Positions 55,656-64,000 of a stretch of 64,000 nt of DNA are shown here, in pieces (the first letter of the stretch is position 1; each line of letters opens with the position of its first letter). The notes below the pieces were generated by a model. That model had not been told where the DNA came from and made no database searches. It saw only the letters and a list, made by a program, of their open reading frames with translations. Position numbers and translations under genes: made by a program. This DNA comes from Pestalotiopsis fici W106-1 (lineage: Eukaryota; Ascomycota; Sordariomycetes; Amphisphaeriales; Sporocadaceae): positions 5,737,013 to 5,801,012 of the forward strand of contig NW_006917093.1 of NCBI RefSeq assembly GCF_000516985.1, in the 5' to 3' direction.

Positions 55656-58600
55656 ATCTGCCCGAAAATCTTTTTTTTTTCCCTTCCTTTTGTTGGTCGT
55701 CGACCTCCTGAGCTGAGCTGGGCTGAGCTGAGCTTGGCTGGGCTGGGGGGGTTATGGTGCCGTTTTGAAGTGAGTCTCTTTCTTTCTCTCAATCTCCCAC
55801 TGGCTGCTCCAAATTCCCAGGTGCAGAGGGATCGCCGGAGGCCGATCAAGCCGACGGGCACCAGAGGCTAGGTGCAGATGCAGACTAGAGGGGTTTGAAG
55901 GAAAGGAAGAGAGGGAGGAAAAAAAGCAACTGAGGAAAAAGACTACTCGAAAAGTGTTTTTTCTCTCCTTTCGTGACTTTGGTTTGGTCGCTAAATGAGG
56001 AAAAAAAAAACAGATACACGCAAAAAGTCTACGGGGTGACGACAACAAGCACCAAAGCGATGGGAAACACGAAAATAGGAGGTTGAATTGGGCCAAAGCT
56101 GGGAAGCGAGCGAAGTGCAGGAGCGACGTCAAATCAGAGGCAGAAAGTTGGCACGGGGCGACGGGAGGTGGTCAGTTCTACGAGAAAAAGAGTGGATATT
56201 TGCGGTGCGCGCACTGGAACGGGACCATGGAAAGCCAAGGTACATTACCTAGCAAGCCTAATGTAGGTTGGACCTGGACCTGGACAACTGGAGCGTCCGC
56301 CCGTGGCCCAGCTGCCCAGCTGAGCTGAGCACAGCACAGCACAGCACTACACTGCATTGCTTGCATTGCTTGCAACTTGCATCGTACCGGGGGGCTTGGG
56401 GGTCAGTTTTTTTTTTTTCTCTCTCGCAGCGAGTGGGTGGGTTCTTTCAGTTAAGAGTGGATAGTCTTGCAGGCATTTGGACTGGACCATTTTCTTGACA
56501 CTGGACCCCATCCCCGACTCTGTTTGTTTTTAGGTAAGCGTCCGTCTCATCTTTATGCTGATTGATGACCTCGGGAATGGACATGCTGTCTCTTCTTGAA
56601 ATTTTATTTCTGGGGCTCGACTTGCAGTTTGCTTTAGAGCAAGCACATACTATGTACATAGGTAGCATGGGATAGTTATCGCGGCTCAAAACATTACTGA
56701 GATTCCAAAAAGGTACATATCTAAAATGTTTGCGTGCTTCAGTCAAGAAGTATCCCTCGGTCTGTATCCAAACAGGAAGTGCTGCTACTGCGGGCGCCAA
56801 CTTTCCGCCCATCATAAGCTTACACAAAAGGGACTCATATGGCAACGGCTTTCGGCAACTTGCCAAGCTTTCCTTGTCCAATCCCACATTCTCTCTCGAG
56901 CAAGTGCTCAGCATCTAATATAGGTACTGGATAGTAGGGGACCGGCATTAATATTGGCGGTAGATGGACACACATTTACAAGGGAGAGGGGGAGAGAGAG
57001 AGAAAACGCCCCTCGAGTCTAATTGTACTACTGTGTTGATGTAGTACCTAAACGAGGCCACAGCAGCACGCGCCCGGATACGACGACATTAACACCATTT
57101 GGCATCTGCTTGTTTTCTACATCCCGCCGTCTTCTTCCCTCGCTTTAGGGCGACTGTACGGTACACTGCCTACAACACACAGTAGGTACTTCAAGTCATC
57201 AGAGCAGATGGGCCGAGAATCTGGGGGGCTTGTTTCCTTAGTTGGTATGTGCATGCATACGTACATCAGAGACTCAGAAATCAAAGTGATGCGCATAAAA
57301 TTCCTACCTACCTGACCAGAAGTACTGCAGTAGGGGTTCAACGCTCTGCGCCCGCTGGCTGGGTAAGGTGCATTGAGGTAGCCTCATTCTGCTATTTCTA
57401 GTGGGCCGAACAGCCACACTCGATAATTTCAGCATGCTAGCCCAACTACGGATTGTGACGAATCTAGAGTATTCGCTAAATTGTACGCCATCTACCGCCT
57501 ACATGACAGGAGCAGGGCTGGAGCCGGTAATCCAGTCACCCTAGGTACCTTACCTGGCAAGCCTGGGTACCTTGATGTAATGCCCAGGTGTCCCTACATA
57601 ATGTACATTACAAGATACCTAGTATGCACTCGTCCCCGTTGGACTTCTTTCATGTCATTTTTGTGCAGTAATGGCCACCAAACAACATTGAAGTGTTATT
57701 GAATGTCTTATCCAAATGTGTAGGACGGGCTGCGGCAATTGCGATCTTCTGCATTGCCCAGCATGGAATGCACTTACAAAAAGGGGGCCATTGGTCCTCA
57801 GCATATAGTGTACAAAGAAATAAAAGGGAACATTGGTGAACGACATTACCAAGGAACGGTCCGTCCGATGTGTGCCCGGCCCCTACAATGTTGGATTGGC
57901 CGTCGCACGTCTTTCCCGGCCTGTTGGGTATGTAGGTATGGATGGATGACGCAACAGACAGCAGAACGATCTGTCCCCGGACATGACGATACTCCCGAGA
58001 CTACGAAAGCGAGCGAAACAAAAGAAGCAGTGGAAATAGAAGGATGAGAACCTTTCGAAGCGCCCTTCTCACGGCCCCACGATTTCCGTGGGCAATTTTA
58101 CTTAGCTCAGGCACACGGACACGAGGTTGACGCTTCAAGGACCGATCTTGCCGAACATTTGAGTCCTTTTTTTTTTTTTTTTTTTTTTTTGGCTGCCTCC
58201 ATCTATCCAGTACGGAATACTACTCGACGTATTAGTCCACAGATTATTATATGGTATAGGTGAATAGATAGCTGCGGATCTCTCCTTTGGAACTTGCTTT
58301 AGCTTTCAATTCTACTAAACAACGCATCGCCCAATCCGGTACTCATTACATTAATACATCGTTCAGCAATTGAAAGGCAACACCAGATCAAGGTGTGGCT
58401 TGCATAGCTGATAGATGCCACAACTGCAATTGAAGTGACAGGCACCCCTGGAAGTCCTGACACGACCCTGGGGCCAAACTTTGGAGAAAAACGGGAAACG
58501 AGCAGACGGGAGACAAGGAGAGACAAATGGCCACGACTCTGTCCTGTAGTATGAGGTCACTGATCGCCCAGTAATTGCACATCACTGCTGCACTTGAAAG

Positions 58601-59266
58601 AGAATCGATATCACTGATGTGTAATTCGCCATTCAAGTCGTACCTCGATGCGCAATCATGACTGAATAATGCATTCCTGGACTAACATCGTTCGTGCCGA
58701 GTCTGAGAGCCTTCTATAATTGTAGGCGGGCTGAGGGTGTACGTACGGGTTGTTACACAAGCAGCGCGCCAACTCATCACCGCATGTGCGCACTTGGCAT
58801 CTAAGCAACAGATACCGTTGCTCCAGCCATGGCTTATCTTGGAAGCACACGGTGGGCAACATACCATCAGCAAATGATACATGGATAATGTTCCAGCGAC
58901 CACTCTGAAACTTCAGCACGGCAATTTTGCAGGCATATGCATACCACCTGGTATATGTATGCCTTCTTGGCCGCCTGCCCTGGGCGCCAAATGACGGGCG
59001 AATTTTCTGCAAAGGAAAGCCATGAGGTTGGTCCCAGCCGCTGACGAGTTATACACACGAAATACACATCACCGTGTGTGAAAAGCCGTGTTTGAGTGAG
59101 AGATGCCGAGTTGGCGGGTCCGATTCACCTCCAACTCCCCAAACCTCCCGTTGGTATATACACATCAAAGTACAGAATGATACAGGATGACTTTTGAAGG
59201 CCAAACCGCATTGTACGTAATTCGCTACGCATTATGGAAACACATTCATCGTCTGTGAACATCTCT
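55656..59266. other. Gene-free region upstream of MSS4 with short tandem repeats
   Basis: About 3.6 kb. It contains pentamer-type repeats (AGCTG/GGCTG units at 55707-55746, CAGCA units at 56327-56347), a pair of near-identical 15-mers (TTACCTRGCAAGCCT at 56245 and 57550), a GAGAGAGAG tract near 56985-57005 and a T24 run at 58167-58190. Open frames up to 155 aa (56447-56914, minus) carry no recognisable feature. The left end includes the MSS4 leader. Confidence 0.5.
58167..58190. repeat. T24 homopolymer
   Basis: Twenty-four consecutive T residues in the gene-free region upstream of COA6. Length may be unreliable in the assembly. Confidence 0.9.
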
Positions 59267-59727
59267 TTATCGCCGTGTTGAGCCAGGCTGATCACCAGGG
59301 CCCTCGATGGCTATCTTGCTGGCGCTTTCATGATGTAACCTCTCCAGCGTCTTCTTCTTCTGGTAGTCGGCTACGCGATATTGCTTGAAGTATTTGACCT
59401 ACGAGTCGTTAGTAGGGAGTCTCACCTTTCACCAACTGCCGTATATAAGAAAACTGCAGACAGGCAACTAGATGGCCTTGATCTTACCCAAGCTGCGGCG
59501 CAGTCCTCTTCGAATTTCTTGCCTTCGCTGACGCATTCCTTGTCGGCCTTGGCCTTGCCTTCGCCCTTGGTGGAATCTATCACGTCGTGCTTATCGAGAC
59601 AAGCGTAGAAACCATCGCGCGCCTCCCAGCATCTTTTCCGCTCTGATCGGTCGGGGACAACGGCGCCCTTTCGCACCTCCTCCTTGCGCTTGGCGTCTGG
59701 TGACGAGAAATAGTCAAAGATGCCCAT
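59267..59727 (-). CDS. Cytochrome c oxidase assembly factor 6 (COA6)
   Basis: Predicted 123 aa in two exons, 59727-59488 and 59398-59267, with an 89-nt intron in phase 0. COA6 is a mitochondrial intermembrane-space CHCH-type protein that helps deliver copper to the Cox2 CuA site. The conserved Cys pattern is present: KRCWEARDGFYACLDKHD (a CX9C pair) and, after a spacer, KECVSEGKKFEEDCAAAWV (a CX10C pair), as in the COX6B/COA6 fold. Exon 2 supplies the C-terminal helix KYFKQYRVADYQKKKTLERL. There is no cleavable presequence, consistent with MIA40-dependent import. The gene is divergent from SYS1. Confidence 0.92.
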
Positions 59728-60552
59728 TATGGCGGTTCCTTTTTTGGTCGATGATGGCTGCTTCGGTGGGAGATTTCGTGTATATCGACGTTACTGAGAG
59801 TATATCACGTCGCGGAAGTACAAAGATTCGAGCTGTTGCTGTTCATTCAAAGAGGATTCTGCATAGATATAGAACCTAGGAAAGCTGAAGCTCTAAAAGT
59901 CGTCATAGAGCTTTGCTTGGAGCTCACCCACTAGAAGAAGTGGCAGAAGGGCCATAGCAAGCAGGCGGTGTGGTCTGGAGAGGCTTAGTGTACTTCTGCA
60001 GCCCGTAGAGACTAGTGTTCGCGCTTGGGTTAAGGGCCCGCCCGAATGTACCGTACCCGAGTCCAGGTAGCCAATGTTTCGTCGCATCTCAATGTCTGTC
60101 TGTCTTGAACTTTGACAGCTTTGGGAGAAGGGGACAGACATACAACAACAACAACAACAATTTAGACACGACGACATCTTTGCTCTCCCGCGAGCCGCAC
60201 AAACCGCATCTGCCTACCTGAACCATTCTATTCCCGCAGAAGTCGTTCAACCAAGGCCAAGCACGGGCTAGACGAAACGAAACAATATCACAGTACTGCG
60301 CATAGGTCCTGGGACGAACATGTCGTAATAGCAGCATCCTCAACACCGACCAACAGATACATCTTCACTTCGATACACTCCTTCACTCGTGCCTTTGCCA
60401 GCTGCGATACCAATTTTTCCACACTAGCTCTATAGAAACTTTTCTTTCCACTGCGTGCGACCCTCGCACTCTACGCAACCCACCCTCCCATCTCGTCCCC
60501 CCTTTCCCGCCGTATCCAGCACTCTCTCAGCTAGACTACTCGAATCGCCAAC
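59728..60552. promoter_or_regulatory. Divergent promoter region COA6 / SYS1
   Basis: 825 bp between outward-facing start codons. It contains a (CAA)n microsatellite at 60142-60160 and a pyrimidine-rich leader before the SYS1 ATG (60470-60530). Confidence 0.45.
60142..60160. repeat. (CAA)n microsatellite
   Basis: Six trinucleotide units in the COA6/SYS1 intergenic region. Confidence 0.9.
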
Positions 60553-61308
60553 ATGGCTCGAAGGAGGAAACCACCGCGAAGTGGCGCCATTGCTGAGCTG
60601 CCACCTCTCCGCATAGCCGGACAGATTGCGGCGCTTCAGGCGATATACTATGCTGCGGCCTTGGTCCTCATGCTTTTCATGTCGCTTGTTGCTGGAACTG
60701 GGTTCAGCCTCGACTTGGTGTTTGGCTGGGGCTCGTTGCGCGGCGACACGACACAGGGCTGGCTGGTGGGCTTTGTGTGGTTATGTTGCGCTGGTGCTGT
60801 GTACGTGAAATCCCTATTGGTTGGCCGCGATACTCTGTTCTGTCGTTTGCCGTCTTCTTTGCACAAGCGACAGACACGACCAAGACTCCCACGTTGAACT
60901 TGTGCTAACTAGAACGACAGTGTTATTGGCCTTGTCGCACTAATAGCACGCTCCAAACTGATACCCGATTTCGCGTTGACGCTCCACTTTATACATCTCG
61001 TCGTGGTCTACTTGTACACTGGCTTGCTGCCACGGTTCGCCATGTGGTGGATAACAATGGGTGTGTCGAGCGCTGCTACCGTTGCCCTCGGTGTATACGG
61101 CTGTAGATGGCGAGAATTGCGGCCTATATCCTTTGGTGGTACTGCCAGATCGAACAACGAGCAGAGCGCGGCAGAAAATGGTCTTGCTGATGGCGGATCG
61201 GCCGCTGGCGACGAAGAGATGGGTTTCTCCAGGGGAAGAGGCAGAGGCAGAGGCAGGGATGGCGCCGGAGAATATGAAATGGTGGGCCTCAAGCCTGAAG
61301 ACAGGTAA
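60553..61308 (+). CDS. Golgi membrane protein SYS1
   Basis: Predicted 211 aa in two exons, 60553-60800 and 60921-61308; the intron is 120 nt, phase 2. SYS1 is a four-TM Golgi protein that recruits the small GTPase Arl3/ARFRP1. Hydrophobic helices occur in AALQAIYYAAALVLMLFMSL, in GWLVGFVWLCCAGAVVIGLV, in TLHFIHLVVVYLYTGLLPRF and in MWWITMGVSSAATVALGVYG. The PPLRIAGQIAALQ start and the FALTLHFIHL signature match the family. The C-terminal tail is cytosolic-looking, longer than in yeast, and has a Gly/Arg-rich run (SRGRGRGRGRDG) before EYEMVGLKPED. Confidence 0.92.
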
Positions 61309-62675
61309 ACCGCTGCCCGGTCACCAAGCCCCTGCAGGGAAGGTTTTGTTTCTTGAAGAAGCTTATAGACGGGACCGATTTGGTTTAACCGCGTGGCGTT
61401 TTGGGCTGTATGAGTAGAAAAGGGGAACAGACACCAGCCGGAAGCCTTAACTATCGGCTTAGCATGTTAGATGTGGTAATACCTCGAATGACACGACTTA
61501 TGACCTTTCACAAAGATTCGATGTTGGGGCAGGCTTTGCGCCTGGTGGCTCGAAACATGTGTTGGTTGCTGAACTCACGTCTAGAACCGTGTAAGTGTCA
61601 TGACTCTACTACCAGCTGCGCAGTGCGTCAGCACCGAGATATTGGATACGTTGTTGGTAGATACCAGCAATACAAACAGATCTGCTGCGGCCTAGGCAAA
61701 ACCCACTGACTCAATGCTAGACACCCAAGCCAGTAACAAAATGGGATTCTTCATATACCAAAGAGCCTCATGGACCATCGTTTGCCTCAATATACCGAGT
61801 CTGCCAATTTGGAATGCTGTTCCGGGGTTTTCGGTCTCGGTAGCACTAGGAGATGTATGAATGGTACGGCAATATAACATCTTTTTACACGGCTCTGTAA
61901 GGTTGATATGTCCCACAGGAAAATTACGTGTTTCAATCAGGAAAGCTAGAATTTTCTTGATAGTTAAGGTAGAGCTGTGTGCCATATTAGTCTTGAATAA
62001 AGTTTTATAAGTTGTGCTTTTATGGATAAAGCCCCTTTACTGTGCCATTTATGTAGAGGGGGATTTTCTAATGTTGTGCCACCTGCTACCGGTAGCATAC
62101 ACGTAAAAGAATTAAAAAATAAAATAAAATAAGCTGATTATTGTAAGGGATATATATCGATGTATATCCCTATCCGGCGGGCACGGTGGAAGTTTCATAA
62201 TAAAAAATAACACGACCCAATCTAGATATACACCTTGACCGTTTCCAACTACCTAGGAATATCCAGCCTTTCTTTCCACTTGCTTAACGCGCATTAATCG
62301 TGCTAATGTCGGGCCGCCTTACAAGTCATGTATACATATACTAATGTATGATCGACCTGTCAGAGAATCATATGCCACCGACCAACACAAGCACACTTTC
62401 AGTTCTCGTCACCCTCCTGTTTCTAGTCAACTGCCATTCCCTCACAGCAATATGATCGCCCTAGTAAAAGACCCATCCCTTGATTTTGGATCTATCATTC
62501 CAATTTCGGTCCTCCCCATTTCCCCCATGTGCGACCCACACACGCCCGCCTCGTCTTTTCTTAGTCGAGCAAATTTTTTGCAAGTCTTCATGATACGTAA
62601 TAACTAGGACCGTTTTCATCAATCAGCGAGTCAGCAAACAACTGACTTTCTCATTCATCACCGACCTCGTCGTCG
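61309..62675. other. A+T-rich intergenic region
   Basis: About 1.4 kb with no supported gene. The 61990-62230 part is particularly A+T-rich. Confidence 0.5.
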
Positions 62676-62748
62676 GCCCGGTTAGCTCAATCGGTAGAGC
62701 GTGAGACTCTTAATCTCAAGGTTGCGGGTTCGACCCCCGCATTGGGCT
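62676..62748 (+). tRNA. tRNA-Lys (CUU)
   Basis: A 73-nt cloverleaf without an intron. The acceptor stem pairs GCCCGGT with ATTGGGC, with two G-U pairs. The D arm has TAGCTC..GAGC, the anticodon loop is CTCTTAA with anticodon CTT inside the TGAGA/TCTCA stem, and the T arm has GCGGGTTCGACCCCCGC. A-box (TTAGCTCAATCGG) and B-box (GGTTCGACC) promoters are intact. A T-rich stretch follows within about 45 nt and can serve as the Pol III terminator. Confidence 0.97.
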
Positions 62749-64000
62749 CAATTCCCAATGCGTTCTATGCAATAGAACAATTTGACAACTCTTCTTTTTT
62801 GTTTTTTCATTTTATATTTTGGTCTTGTCTGATTGGCCAGTAACATTCAAGCCTCTCTTTCTCTCTAAAAGTGCTTGTCCTTTTATTTCCTGGGTGTCTG
62901 GTAGTTTCTGGAGAGACCGCCGTGAACGTTATATTATCAAACGCCAAGTTCAAAACTTTACGCCAGTAGGTACCCTGAAAAGAGGAGCATGAGTGGACAG
63001 CTCCATGCTCCTCAACCTTGGGCTGATTCCCGATCTGCCAAACTACGATGCTGATCTATATTACAGTTGTACCAAGTTCATTGGGATATCTTGGGGGCCA
63101 CTGGGATGCTTTGTTTCAAGCCGTGGATATATATGCTTGAATGACCAAGTATGGCGTTTTGTATGCTATAAGCTGAGCATAACCCTATCGAATCACGGTC
63201 CATCAGTTGAAATGGGTAAAACTAGAACTAATCCTAGCCAGCTAGAAACACAATATCTTCATCTATTAATGAATGGTCTCTTAGGCTGGTCTTTTGTATT
63301 ATTGGATGACACTGATACTGCTTCAGCACTCTACTCCTTTGACGATTACGATCAGACCAAGAAGTTGAGTGGCTCTTTATGGAAATGTGACGCTCAACTT
63401 TCTCGAATCCGCAGGAATTCAAATGCACTTCGCTGCAGGTATATTGTGTTATTCAGCCACAAGATATGATCCCAGGGTCAATCCCAAGCTCAATCAACAT
63501 GATCGGTATACTGATTTGAATTTGCCTGAACGTATCTTCATGTGCTCTTTCCCAACATGAATGCATCCTTGTTGGCAAATTCGAACTTAAATCTCATCTG
63601 TCTTCACAGACTCCACAATACTTTCAATATCGTTGTGGTAATTACATGTAGAACATACATCATGTTCACCTGGGCAACAAATATGCAACGAGTATCGAAT
63701 TACAACGCAAAGCAAATTTATAACAGCTTACCTTGTTTCAATCAAATGACGGTAGTGTTATACCACCCGCCATTATCTTTAGGCAGTAAAATAAAGGCCT
63801 TCATGGGCTAAAGGCCAACAGCCAGGACTATATTGCCCTTTGCTCTTCGGAGCAAAAGTATCCATAAACTAGAAGTCTCCCGTTCCGATGTCATTTTCCA
63901 ACAATCGAGAGCTATAAAGCATCCGAGCCCTGAACCAAATGAATCGATGACACTGCACGCGGCAGATCTTCCGGCAGGCTTCTCGTGTTACTCCGCGTGT
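62749..64000. other. A+T-rich window end, no confident gene
   Basis: The longest frame (62993-63469) opens with GTG; the first ATG is 63005, giving about 154 aa. It begins MLLNLGLIPDLPNYDADLYY and shows no recognisable domain. Composition is A+T-rich and non-coding-like. A gene entering from beyond 64000 cannot be excluded. Confidence 0.4.

Noticed and set aside
56447..56914. 155-aa minus-strand ORF upstream of MSS4
   Set aside because: No recognised family, no coding-like bias, and overlapping open frames on the other strand.
62993..63469. 158-aa frame near the window end
   Set aside because: Starts at GTG, A+T-rich, no domain. Kept only as a remark in the end-region entry.

Overview
The window is nuclear DNA from a filamentous ascomycete, most likely a sordariomycete and probably Hypocreales. 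The evidence is an intact FREQUENCY clock gene, genes with several short introns (about 50-180 nt, GT..AG, CTAAC/CTGAC-type branch sites), fungal-type ribosomal-protein gene structures, and the families present (RCC1-type FMP25, YMC1-type carrier, RINT1/Tip20, DUF6590, EthD, an allantoate-type MFS permease). It is an assembled scaffold: there is a 100-N gap at 20436-20535 and a single N inside a homopolymer at 45944. I saw no CRISPR array, phage, plasmid or complete transposon.

Layout, left to right. After a gene-poor 1.5 kb comes a CorA-like two-TM membrane protein (1527-3634). A previously hidden two-exon 89-aa gene (3736-4063, minus) is divergent from a protein kinase + VWA fusion (4422-7000). 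COG3 (7388-9863, minus) and the mitochondrial RCC1-repeat protein FMP25 (10448-12253) are divergent. A 4.4 kb, nearly gene-free stretch leads into the clock gene frq (16651-19635), whose leader carries upstream ORFs and a possible light-response element. Past the assembly gap lie an eight-exon DUF6590 gene (20991-22967, minus) and a single-exon coiled-coil protein of unknown function (25254-27092). The YMC1-type carrier (29521-30503) is convergent with RINT1 (30725-33182, minus). RINT1 is divergent from a Cwf23/DNAJC17-like J-protein (33712-34638), and a secreted GH18 enzyme follows (34904-35941, minus).

The right half holds RAD26/CSB (37933-41592), then a divergent pair of ribosomal protein genes, rps14 (42251-42921, minus) and rpl7 (43323-44879). 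rpl7 intron 2 appears to contain a box C/D snoRNA. Next come an EthD-domain gene (minus), a DUF3237 gene (plus) and an eight-exon MFS permease (minus), which may form a small metabolic neighbourhood. They are followed by the PIP5-kinase MSS4 (52590-55655, minus), a 3.6 kb gene-free segment with short tandem repeats, the divergent pair COA6 / SYS1, an A+T-rich tail and a tRNA-Lys(CUU).

Most genes are housekeeping: Golgi/ER trafficking (COG3, RINT1, SYS1), mitochondria (FMP25, YMC1, COA6), translation, transcription-coupled repair, splicing and phosphoinositide signalling. The less ordinary content is frq with its leader, the kinase-VWA protein with a non-canonical HQD catalytic loop, the intronic snoRNA, the unrecognised 89-aa gene, and the EthD/DUF3237/MFS trio. 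I rebuilt exon structures by hand from splice signals and reading phase, and every multi-exon gene given with complete exons closes in frame.
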